Assembly (NCBI RefSeq): GCF_001579805.1
Contig: NZ_CP014546.1
Coordinates: 1,364,001 to 1,428,000 of the forward strand
Length of the DNA stretch: 64,000 nucleotides
Source: Pseudomonas azotoformans
GTDB taxonomy: Bacteria > Pseudomonadota > Gammaproteobacteria > Pseudomonadales > Pseudomonadaceae
Direction of reading: 5' to 3'
Below the pieces are notes generated by a model. That model worked only from the letters and a program-made list of their open reading frames with translations. It had not been told where the DNA came from and made no database searches. Position 1 is the stretch's first letter. The number at the start of each line of letters is the position of its first letter. Shown here one piece after another: positions 9,604-18,400 of this stretch. The position numbers and the translations under genes were made by a program.

Positions 9604-11899
9604 CCTTGAGGAATAGCTCCCGCCCGGCCGCATTAGTGATCGGCCCACGATAGACCTGGGTGCTACGCCCTGCCGCGCGCTCACTCTGTTCGAAGACACG
9701 GCCCAGCCTGCGCTGGGCCGCCGTCTTCAAATGGGCCTTGGTGGGTTGATCGTCGGCCATTTGGAGCGTCGGGTAGTGGAAGTGGGCATACCACAACGGC
9801 TTGCTCGCGTCGGTAAGGTCCTGGACTTCGTATTCCTGCAAATAATCCTCCCGACCATCGATAGTCTCCTTCACACGCCCATTGAGCCGGCGGATACGGA
9901 TGGCGTTCTGCTCCAACAGATACACCATGTCTCCTACTGTCGGCCTGGCAGTGTGCCGGGTCATATCCATGCGCAGGGCACTGCCATAGTCGCGTAGCTG
10001 TCGGGCCTGGCTGTACAACACGTCGACCTGCGGGTCATTGCCGCCTGACGCTCGAATATTCAGCGCAGCCGCCTCAAAACTGCGAGCGCTGCGTTCAAGC
10101 CTCTCTTCAACGTCAACCGGTAATGCCCCAGGCGTCTGCGCCTGTCGGCTGGCGTCACGCAACAAGGCAGGCGCCGTGGCACTCAGTGTGTTGCCTGCGC
10201 GCACCGCCGAATTCAAGCGCGCCAGGTCACGCCGCACCCTGGGTGTTCGTTGCAACTGCCAATGGTCGCGGGCATCGGGGGCGACGTGAGGGCCGAATTG
10301 AGTAGGCTGTTGAGCCGTATCGACCAGTTGGTGTTCAATAATGTTTATGTTGAGGGAAACCCGATTATTCGAAAGGACGTTGAAGTGGTTTTCATCCTTG
10401 TTGTAGACCACTGCATCGTCGAGCAGATGTAGTCCCTTGTGAACGCCGGACTGGATCAACTGACCCAGCGCGCTTGATGGGCGGCGCAATGCCTGCAGGC
10501 GGCGGTCCTGCACCACCGATAAGTCCCCGGAGGCGCCGGCCCAATCACTGTCCATGCGCTTGACCCGCGGGAGCGTATCCAACGCATCGACGGGCGACTC
10601 GGCACCGGTGCACACCAGCAACAACGCCAGGTTATGGAGAAGGTGTGTCTCACATTTCCAAGTGGGGGTCGCCTCACAGTCACCCTCAAGGTTACCGCCG
10701 ACCTGCTTGAGACGCGCGAGGGTGTGCAGAGGGTGTTCGAGCAGCGGTAGCCAGCGCGTGATGCCCGCACGGTAGAACGTCATGAAAGGATCGATCAACG
10801 AAGCACGTACCTGCGGTGCGGTTTCCACCTGCTCTATCACCTCGCTTGCTTCTGGCCGTACGACCAACCAGGGGCCCGGCGTGCCTGTCGACGAGCCCAC
10901 CAGATAACCGCTGCCCTGAGCCAAGGGCCGAAACGTCATCGCGACACCTCGCAAGCGCCGCTGATTCTTGTAGACTTTTACCGCCGCGCGCATCACTCGA
11001 TACCCTTCATAGGTGACATTGCATCGGCCTTGCAGGCAGCACTCCAAGGTCAGGCGACGCAGATTCAAGGCCAATTGGCGCGCAAAGATGACCTGCGCGG
11101 CCGCACCCGCCTCCGTTTCGACATCCAGTTCGGGGCCGCGCGTGCCAACACCTTCGGACTTTTCATGGAACCGAGCCATCGTCTCCAGCCACTGGCTATA
11201 GGCCAATCGCCACGCCGGTGAAGCGCCCTTGAGCCAGGAAGGCAACTGCTGCTCCAACTCCTGACGCAGGTTGTCTTGCGGGCGCCCGGTCTGTACAAAA
11301 CCTGACAATTGTGAGGCCCACATCAGCTGTCGGTCCAAGTCATCCAGGACTGGAAACCGGGACGGGTCCACCCGCGCAACCCGTAGCAGCGCCTGATCCA
11401 ATGCAGCCAATGCCCACCCCTCGAACACGTTATGTTCCAATCGCTCGGCGTCGGCCAACGCAGGGACGTCGTCGAATGCTTCGAGGCCGTGTGACACAGT
11501 GAACACCAGAGGGGTGTCGCCGTCACGGCTGATCACCAGCGCTAGGCAACCGTACCGCGTAGTGACGTAGACCTGAGGTGAGCGTTCTCCTAATCGCTTG
11601 TCACGTGCGCCGCTGTCGGGGTAGTCCAGCACGGTATCGACCATCGCGCGCAACGAGGCTTGGGCCAATGACCGACGGGCGACGCGCAGGCGCTGCGCGA
11701 GACTTTGCGCCAGTTGACGCCATGGGCCGCCTCGGTGGGCGGGGGGGCCCGCGAAAAACCTGATCAATTGCTCTGCATAGTGTTCGAGCACGTCCTGATA
11801 TTGCTGGTCGACTTGGGTTTGGCTAATCCCCAGTGACTGAAGGGTGGGGCGCAATGCAAACTGCTGGCAGACGTGCAACCTGAAAGAATCAAACATCAT
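9587..11899 (-). CDS. Short dermonecrotic-toxin-like protein, paralogue 3
   Basis: A 770-aa relative of the two giant proteins in this window. It keeps blocks that can be aligned by eye: 'QLPSWLKGAS' (giants: 'ALPDWLTEAS'), 'RQLALNLRRLTLECCL' (giants: 'LPLLALxCK'), 'GPWLVVRPE' (giants: 'GPCLLYRPL'), and the C-terminal 'DYLQEYEVQD' with 'LWYAHFHYPT' (Trp703). It lacks roughly the first 80-100 residues, the hydrophobic helix pair and the coiled coil of the giants. The frame is intact, so this may be a natural compact version rather than a wreck. It is read from its own promoter region downstream of the mocR stop. Function unknown; no secretion signal seen. Confidence 0.7.
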   Translation of the reverse strand: MMFDSFRLHVCQQFALRPTLQSLGISQTQVDQQYQDVLEHYAEQLIRFFAGPPAHRGGPWRQLAQSLAQRLRVARRSLAQASLRAMVDTVLDYPDSGARDKRLGERSPQVYVTTRYGCLALVISRDGDTPLVFTVSHGLEAFDDVPALADAERLEHNVFEGWALAALDQALLRVARVDPSRFPVLDDLDRQLMWASQLSGFVQTGRPQDNLRQELEQQLPSWLKGASPAWRLAYSQWLETMARFHEKSEGVGTRGPELDVETEAGAAAQVIFARQLALNLRRLTLECCLQGRCNVTYEGYRVMRAAVKVYKNQRRLRGVAMTFRPLAQGSGYLVGSSTGTPGPWLVVRPEASEVIEQVETAPQVRASLIDPFMTFYRAGITRWLPLLEHPLHTLARLKQVGGNLEGDCEATPTWKCETHLLHNLALLLVCTGAESPVDALDTLPRVKRMDSDWAGASGDLSVVQDRRLQALRRPSSALGQLIQSGVHKGLHLLDDAVVYNKDENHFNVLSNNRVSLNINIIEHQLVDTAQQPTQFGPHVAPDARDHWQLQRTPRVRRDLARLNSAVRAGNTLSATAPALLRDASRQAQTPGALPVDVEERLERSARSFEAAALNIRASGGNDPQVDVLYSQARQLRDYGSALRMDMTRHTARPTVGDMVYLLEQNAIRIRRLNGRVKETIDGREDYLQEYEVQDLTDASKPLWYAHFHYPTLQMADDQPTKAHLKTAAQRRLGRVFEQSERAAGRSTQVYRGPITNAAGRELFLKVKSPT

Positions 11900-11983
11900 T
11901 ACTGACCTGGATAAGCGCCCGCAGCACGATGCTGCCGGCTATCCCGGTTCACGGTAGAGGTCCACGCTCGCCTGTGTGGGTAC

Positions 11984-13528
11984 TTAGTTGACGCCCTTCC
12001 AGGCCCGGCGCAACCGCGCCAGCGCTGCGGCGATATCGGTTTCGGGCACAGCGGCAAAGCCCAGTACCAGGCCGGCGTGCTGGTCCATCGGCGTGGTGGA
12101 TTGCGACAGCCAGTAGCCGCTCAAGCCATTGATCTCGACATCCGCCGCATGGGCCTGGGTGAGCAATTGCTGCTCGCGGGCCAGGCTGTCTACGCGGACG
12201 GTCACATGCAGCCCAGCCGCTATATTGGGTAGTTCGCCAACACCCTCCAGCCCGCTTGGCCAACCGGCCAACAACGCATTGCGCCGACTCAGGGCAGCCC
12301 GACGCATGCGCCGGATGTGGCGTTGGAAATGCCCGGCAGCCATGAACTCGGCCATCACCGCCTGGGTGCTGACCTCGGAGTGGCGCATGTCCACCGCGCG
12401 ACGCCGGGCGAAGGCATCGACCAGGCCCGGCGGCAACACCAGGTAACCCAGGCGCAATGCCGGAAACGCCACCTTGCCGAAGGTGCCGACATACAGCACA
12501 CGACCGCTGCGATCCAAGGCCGCCAGCGGCGACAGCGGCGCGCCGGTATAGCGGTACTCGCCGTCGTAATCGTCCTCGATGATCCAGCCCTCCGTGCGTT
12601 CGGCCCAGGCCAGCAATTCCAGGCGCCGCGCCAGGCTCATCACCACGCCCATCGGATACTGGTGCGAAGGCGTGACGTACGCCACGCGACAATCCTGCAA
12701 GCGGTTGAGCACCTGGCAATCAATGCCCTCGCCGTCCACCGGTACCCCGTGCAATTGCCCGCCAGCCAAAGCAAAGGCATGTCCTGCGGCGCGGTAGCCG
12801 GGGTTTTCCACCGCCACGCCATCGCCGGGCTCCACCAGCAGCTGTGCACAAAGGCTGATTGCCTGCTGCGCGCCACTGGTGATCACTATTTGTTCAGCGG
12901 TGCACTGCATACCCCGCGAGCTGCGCAGGTAAGCGGCGATTAATCCGCGTAGGCGGTTGTCACCCGCCGGGTCGCCGTAGCACAGTTGCTCCAGGTCCGG
13001 CTTACGCCAGAAAGCCCCGTTCAGCTTGGCCCAGACTTCAAAGGGAAACAGATCGAACGCGGGTACGCCCACCCGGAAGGCCCTTGGAGGCCCCGAGGGA
13101 GGCAGCGACAGGTGGTTGGTTTTTATCCGCGCCAAACCGGCCCTGTGGACAACTTCTTCGTCCAAATCTTCAGGCAAATTTGCCAGTTTTGTGGATAAGG
13201 CTGGGGATAACCCTGTTGAAAACCCTGTGGATACTTTTGTGGATAGTTTTTTGGCGGTGGGTAGCTGAGCGACATAAGTACCGTCCCCTACCCGGCTCTC
13301 GATAAACCCTTCCGCGTACAACTGATCATAGGCACGCACCACACTGTTACGCGAGATCGACAGGGCCGCCGCCAAGTCGCGGCTGGCGGGCAAACGCGTC
13401 CCACTGACCAATCGCCCATCCAGTACACGCTGGCGCAATGCTTCATACAGCTGACGCGTCAGCCCCTGACGACGATCCAGCTCGATACCGGCGGGGTTGA
13501 ACGACAACGGCGGCGTGATGGGCGACAT
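11984..13528 (-). CDS. MocR/PdxR-type regulator (GntR HTH fused to aminotransferase fold)
   Basis: A 514-aa fusion. Residues about 10-80 form a GntR winged helix ('GTRLPASRDLAAALSISRNS', 'GFIESRVGDGTYVA'). After a linker rich in Ser and Thr, residues about 145-510 form a class I aminotransferase domain with the PLP lysine in 'GTFGKVAFPALR'. Such proteins use PLP or an adduct as an effector and usually act on the divergent gene, here paiB and two acetyltransferases, 87 bp away. The linker is encoded by a run of DnaA-box-like repeats (see separate entry). The start ATG at 13526-13528 faces a short shared promoter region. Target and effector are inference from position. Confidence 0.88.
   Translation of the reverse strand: MSPITPPLSFNPAGIELDRRQGLTRQLYEALRQRVLDGRLVSGTRLPASRDLAAALSISRNSVVRAYDQLYAEGFIESRVGDGTYVAQLPTAKKLSTKVSTGFSTGLSPALSTKLANLPEDLDEEVVHRAGLARIKTNHLSLPPSGPPRAFRVGVPAFDLFPFEVWAKLNGAFWRKPDLEQLCYGDPAGDNRLRGLIAAYLRSSRGMQCTAEQIVITSGAQQAISLCAQLLVEPGDGVAVENPGYRAAGHAFALAGGQLHGVPVDGEGIDCQVLNRLQDCRVAYVTPSHQYPMGVVMSLARRLELLAWAERTEGWIIEDDYDGEYRYTGAPLSPLAALDRSGRVLYVGTFGKVAFPALRLGYLVLPPGLVDAFARRRAVDMRHSEVSTQAVMAEFMAAGHFQRHIRRMRRAALSRRNALLAGWPSGLEGVGELPNIAAGLHVTVRVDSLAREQQLLTQAHAADVEINGLSGYWLSQSTTPMDQHAGLVLGFAAVPETDIAAALARLRRAWKGVN
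13144..13246 (-). repeat. Five DnaA-box-like 9-mers inside the mocR linker
   Basis: Read on the minus strand, one exact consensus box TTATCCACA (13190-13198) and four single-mismatch boxes (13144-13152, 13202-13210, 13226-13234, 13238-13246) lie in the same orientation within 103 bp. They encode the Ser/Thr-rich linker (motifs VSTGF, STGL, LSPALST). Whether DnaA binds is unknown; repeat expansion of a flexible linker is the simpler explanation. Confidence 0.55.
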
Positions 13529-13615
13529 ATTGGACCTATGAAATTGACATTAGATGGCTCTTACAACAGACCATTAGCCTGCCTAGGATGCAGGCATTCG
13601 CCAAGGAATATTTCC

Positions 13616-14254
13616 ATGTACACACCTCGCGCCTTTGCCCTTGAAGATTTGCCCGAATTACAGCAACTGATCCAGCACACCCGCCTGGCGCAGTTGGTGA
13701 CGGTGGGTGAGCAAGGCCTGCTGGCCAGCCACTTGCCGCTGCTGCTCAACCCCGATGAAGGCCCCCACGGCACCCTCTACGGGCACCTGGCCAAGGCCAA
13801 CCCGCAGTGGAAGGACCTGCAAAACGGCAGCGAAGCCCTGGTGATCTTTGCCGGCGCCGAGGCCTACATCAGCCCGGCGTTTTACCCGGCCAAGGCCGAA
13901 CACGGCAAAGTCGTGCCCACCTGGAACTACATCGCCGTGCATGCCTACGGCAAGGCCGAGGTGTTCAGCGATGCCGAGCGTCTGCTCGGCGTGGTCACCG
14001 CTCTGACCGACCGCCATGAAGGCGGGCGTGACCAGCCTTGGAAAGTCAGCGACGCGCCGGCCGACTACATTGACGGCATGCTCAAGGCCATTGTCGGCTT
14101 TGCCCTGCCGATCGAGCGCCTGATCGGCAAACGCAAACTCAGCCAGAACCGCAGCCCGGCCGACATCGCCGGTGTGCGCGAAGGCCTCGCCGCCAGCCAG
14201 GATGTCCGCGACCAGACCCTCGCCCTCTTTATTCCCCAAGGAGTTGCAGAATGA
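13616..14254 (+). CDS. PaiB-like FMN-binding negative regulator
   Basis: A 212-aa protein of the PaiB / 'FMN-binding negative transcriptional regulator' family. It opens with 'MYTPRAFALEDLPELQQL' and contains the family block 'ARLAQLVTVGEQGLLASHLPLLL' near the N-terminus (here with HTRLAQ) and the block around 'KVVPTWNYIAVHAYGKAEV' near residues 97-115. AAGGAA at 13603-13608 lies seven bases before this ATG, which is preferred over an upstream in-frame ATG at 13538. It overlaps the following GNAT gene by 4 bp and is divergent from mocR, a common Pseudomonas arrangement. In Bacillus the family affects sporulation and protease genes; a role here is not known. Confidence 0.85.
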   Translation: MYTPRAFALEDLPELQQLIQHTRLAQLVTVGEQGLLASHLPLLLNPDEGPHGTLYGHLAKANPQWKDLQNGSEALVIFAGAEAYISPAFYPAKAEHGKVVPTWNYIAVHAYGKAEVFSDAERLLGVVTALTDRHEGGRDQPWKVSDAPADYIDGMLKAIVGFALPIERLIGKRKLSQNRSPADIAGVREGLAASQDVRDQTLALFIPQGVAE

Positions 14255-14697
14255 GCCCGATCGATATCCGCCAGGTCACCGCCGACGACCACGCCGCGTG
14301 GTTGCCGCTGTGGCAGGCGTACCTTAAGTTCTACAACACCGAGCTGCCGAACGCGGTCAGCCAAAGCACCTGGCAGCGCCTGATCGACGCCCATGAGCCG
14401 ACCCACTCGGCGCTGGCGTGGCAGGATGGCAAGGCGGTGGGCATGGTCAACTTCATTTACCACCGCTCCAACTGGAGCATCGAGAACTCGTGCTACCTGC
14501 AGGACCTGCTGGTTGACCCGGCGCTACGCGGCACTGGCGTGGGCCGCAAGCTCATCGAATTCGTCTACGCCACCGCCAAGGCCGACGGTTGCTGCAAGGT
14601 CCACTGGCTGACCCACGAGACCAACGCCACCGCGATCCAGCTGTACGAACGCATCGCCGAACGCCCGGGTTTCATCCAATTTCGCAAAGGTCTTTAA
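14251..14697 (+). CDS. GNAT-family N-acetyltransferase
   Basis: A 148-aa acetyltransferase. The acetyl-CoA-binding motif is 'LVDPALRGTGVGRKLIEFV' (about residues 88-106, with R-G-T-G-V-G), followed by 'WLTHETNATAIQLYERIAE', the usual C-terminal part of the fold. It starts within the paiB stop (ATGA) and ends 10 bp before a second acetyltransferase, so the three genes form one operon. The divergent MocR regulator is the likely controller. Its substrate, probably a small amine or amino acid, cannot be inferred from the sequence. Confidence 0.87.
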   Translation: MSPIDIRQVTADDHAAWLPLWQAYLKFYNTELPNAVSQSTWQRLIDAHEPTHSALAWQDGKAVGMVNFIYHRSNWSIENSCYLQDLLVDPALRGTGVGRKLIEFVYATAKADGCCKVHWLTHETNATAIQLYERIAERPGFIQFRKGL

Positions 14698-14707
14698 GGA
14701 GCGCAGC

Positions 14708-15388
14708 ATGTCCACTTCCCTCGCCGACTGGAAAGGCGTCCCGGCGCCCACCGTGCAACTGCTTGAAGGGCGCTTTATCCGCCTGGAAAAACTCGACCCG
14801 GCGCGCCATGGTGATGATCTGTTCCAGGCCCTCCAGGGCCCCGGCGCCGACCCCAAGCTGTGGGACTATTTGCCTTACGGCCCCTTCCCCGAGCGCAGCG
14901 CGTTCAATGACTGGCTGAACAACCACGCAGCCAACCGTGACCCGTACTTTTTCAGCGTGATCGACCGTGCCACCGGCCAGGTACAAGGCATCCTCAGCCT
15001 GATGTCCATCGTCCCCGAGCAAGGCCGCATCGAAATCGGCCACGTGACCTTTGGCGCGCCGATGCAGCGCTCGCCGAAAAGCACCGAGGCGGTGTACCTG
15101 CTGGCCAAGCATGCGTTCGAGCAGGGTTATCGTCGGCTGGAGTGGAAGTGCAACAACGCCAATGGTCGCTCCAAGTACGCGGCTGAACGGCTGGGGTTCA
15201 GTTTCGAGGGCGTGTTCCGCCAGCACACGGTGGTGAAGGGCAAGAACCGGGACACGGCGTGGTATTCGATCATCGACGCGGAATGGCCGGCGGTTGGGGC
15301 GGGGTTTGAGGCATGGTTGTCGCCAGACAACCTGAACGGTGATCGCCAGTTGAAGACGCTGCTGGAGTGTCGCACCGCGCCTATCTAA
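14708..15388 (+). CDS. GNAT-family acetyltransferase, RimJ/RimL-like
   Basis: A 226-aa protein of the RimL-like acetyltransferase group. Typical blocks are 'LEGRFIRLEKLDPARHGDDL' near the N-terminus, 'GHVTFGAPMQRSPKSTEAVYLLAKHAFEQGYRRLEWKC' in pieces across residues 115-150, and 'NGRSKYAAERLGFSFEGVFR' near 155-175. Related proteins acetylate ribosomal-protein N-termini, dipeptides or toxic small amines. It is the last gene of the paiB operon. A GGAG lies just upstream of the ATG at 14708. A terminator is not obvious before the next gene. Confidence 0.87.
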   Translation: MSTSLADWKGVPAPTVQLLEGRFIRLEKLDPARHGDDLFQALQGPGADPKLWDYLPYGPFPERSAFNDWLNNHAANRDPYFFSVIDRATGQVQGILSLMSIVPEQGRIEIGHVTFGAPMQRSPKSTEAVYLLAKHAFEQGYRRLEWKCNNANGRSKYAAERLGFSFEGVFRQHTVVKGKNRDTAWYSIIDAEWPAVGAGFEAWLSPDNLNGDRQLKTLLECRTAPI

Positions 15389-15468
15389 CTACCACCGGCC
15401 CTACACAGGCTTTGCCTTAGGTTCTCCATGCAACGGTGCCTCGCACCGTCCTGCCCATGGAGAAACGC

Positions 15469-18400
15469 ATGAATGCCAAAACGTCTGTAGCGCCGCCGCT
15501 GCCAAGCCCAAAACCGCTGTTGGAAAAAGCCCTGCTCACCCGCCTGACCGAGGATGGGCCGACCAGCAATGAAGTGGCCTCCCTCCTGCTGCGCAGCGAA
15601 CTGAGTATCCTCTACCCCGACCTCAACCCAGACCTCGACCGAACCGTGGTGGGCATCCCCATCTGGACATTCGTCGACAACGAACTGACCTGTGTCGATA
15701 TCCATTACACGCCCCTGACCCACGCCCTGGTGCGGTTGGCCCTGGAAAACACCCAGGCCAACTATTTACAGGGCGAGCACTTCCTCACTCAACAGCCCTC
15801 AGCGCCCGAGCCGATTCAATTGCCGGTGGACATCGAGCAGATCGCCACACTGCTCAATGAGTTGGCGTCGGTGTTTTTTGTCGCCTTCAAAGAGCAGCAA
15901 TTGGCGTTCTGGAACGCCACAGGGGCTGGCCTGCCACGCTGGCAAGAACTGGCTGACGGGCTCGCCGCCGCGCTGAATATCCAGGAGGTCGAGGGCTGGA
16001 ATGCCGATCACTGCGACATTGCGCGGGGGATCTCGATGTACCCCGACAAGCAGCAACGATTTAGACACCGGCCCGACCTGGCAAACATCCAGGTGTGTTT
16101 GCTCGACATTGACAGCCCCAACGATAAAAACCTGAAACATCTCATGCTGGCCGGCACCGCCATCGTACAAGGCACATTCAAACAAACCGACGTCCTGATG
16201 ATGTATACCCTCGAATACGGGTACGAAACCTTCCCCTCTTTGCAGGACTTGGCGACCGCCGCGCAGTCCAGGCTCAGCGACTCAATGAGCTCGCTCCCCT
16301 TGGCCATGCGACTGGTAGAACCTGAGGGTCATTTTTTCGATCACATGGCCTGGGCCCTCATCGCCACCCAGCTCAGCGCGATCGAAACCGAGGGTTTCAG
16401 CAGCCTGGAGACCACTGCGCCTCAACCGCAGCCACCCTCCACCGCCACAGAGCCTTTGGAGCTCGACCCGGATACAACACGTCTGAACATGCTCGACGGG
16501 GCGATCCCCCACTGGCTGCTCAATGCCTCACCGCACGATTTGAACGACTACAGCCAGCACATGCTGGACCTGAGCACGCTGTACAACGACGTGCCCGCCG
16601 ACCTGTTCCAGCTGCAACCCATCAATGCCTTCGCCCAAGAGAAAATGCGCAACGCCATCCTTGCAGATAACCACCCTGGCGCCGACACACTGCCACTCGA
16701 TGAGATACAGATCATCCGCACGGAAAGCCTCGCGGTGGGGCCTTTCAACCTGGCCAATCCACTGGAAAGCTACCCGCAGACCCTGGGCGAATATGCGCTC
16801 AGTAACACGCCGCCCTACCAGGCAACCGTGACTTTCAAGGGCGGGCAAACCGTGCCTGACTGGCTCACGGACAGCTACCTGACGCACCTTTCAGAGCAGG
16901 TCGACATCGGCCAGGTGTACCCAAAACTGATCCAAGACAAGCTGATTGACGACCCACTCGAAGCTCCCCGGCAACAGCGCTTTTACATGCAGCAGTTGCG
17001 ATCGCTGCTGCCGCTGCTGGCGTTGGAATGCAAACTCACCCACACCGGCAATGTCGACGAGCAGGGCTGTCGCTTCATCAATGAGCTGGTCAACCCGACG
17101 CCCAACACGCCAGACCCTGTGGTTATCTGCCCTTTGTCGATACGCCCCAGCCTTCGTATCAGCCAGACCTTCGATGAGGTCCTCAACATCTTCATCATCG
17201 GCCCGCGCTCGCTACAACACGGCCCCTGCCTGTTGTATCGCCCGTTGCTCGAAAACCCGTTGGTACAGTTCCCTTCGCTGCAAAACCTCAAGTATGAGCT
17301 GCATCAGCCCGGCGAGATCAGAGACTCCATCCTGGCGTGGCTACCGAACCGGAGTTTGAGTTTCAACTACGCCCAATACATGTTCCCAACCGGTCTGACC
17401 TCGGCCTTCCTGATTTCACAACTGGCGAATACACCGTTGAAACTATTCGAATGGGGCGGCACCCCTGTGTTTTCCAAAACCGAGCTGACCGGGGATATTT
17501 TTGCCGCGTTGTTTGCGGCCAACGCGAAGGCCATGGCGCAGCTGGCGGATCGTGAGTCGCTGTCCAACGCAGAACGGCGCTGGGCATTGCTGGAAGACAG
17601 CGCGTGGGCCATCTTCAATGCCGCATCCAGCTTCCTGAACGGCTACGTCGCCACGGCGGTGTGGGTCTGGCAAATCTTCAATCAACTCCAGCAAGTGCTC
17701 GATACGCCGGCGCAAAGCAATGGCTTGATCAAATGGCAGCGCCTGGGCGACGTGCTGATGGCATTGGCCATCGTCATCACCCACAAGGCCGGGCCACTGC
17801 GCAGGGGCAAAGCCAAATCTGCAGACGTTCGAGGTTCCAGACCACCCTTGCCTGCGCCGCCGCAGCTACGTGCCCTTGCCTCAGACAGCCGCGCGTTGCC
17901 CCACCGCCAGTTCTCGATATTGGCTGTCGAAGGCACCGTGCCGCGCCGCACGCCGACGCAGTGGGGGACTTACCTGGACGAGTTCAAGGTCGAGGCCCCC
18001 GACCTGCGCGACTATGCCCAGCCCCAAGAACGCCCGCCGCTCTACGACGTGGGGCAAAACACCTATGCCCCAGTGGATCAGCGCTGGTTCCAGGTGGTGG
18101 GTGATGAAGATGCCAATATTCACATTCTCGACCCGCACAACTCTGCGCTTACTGGTCCCTGCCTGGCCAAGACGTCGACGGGAACCTGGCGCATCAATAC
18201 CGACCTGCGCCTGCTGCACAGCAACGAGAGCTTGAAAAGCAAGTTGAAGGCCTCGCGGATGCTAAGGGCGCAAAAACTCCTGCCACTGGAGCAACAACGG
18301 GAAGCGCTGGAGCAACATGAAAAAGTCCTGAAAGGCGAGATGCATATGCTGCTCAAGTCCCCCACCACGCAGACCCTGTTGGACCAGAGTTTGTCCAAGG

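Noticed and set aside
13144..13246. Replication origin at the DnaA-box cluster
   Set aside because: No dnaA, dnaN, AT-rich unwinding element or noncoding space; the boxes lie inside the mocR reading frame.
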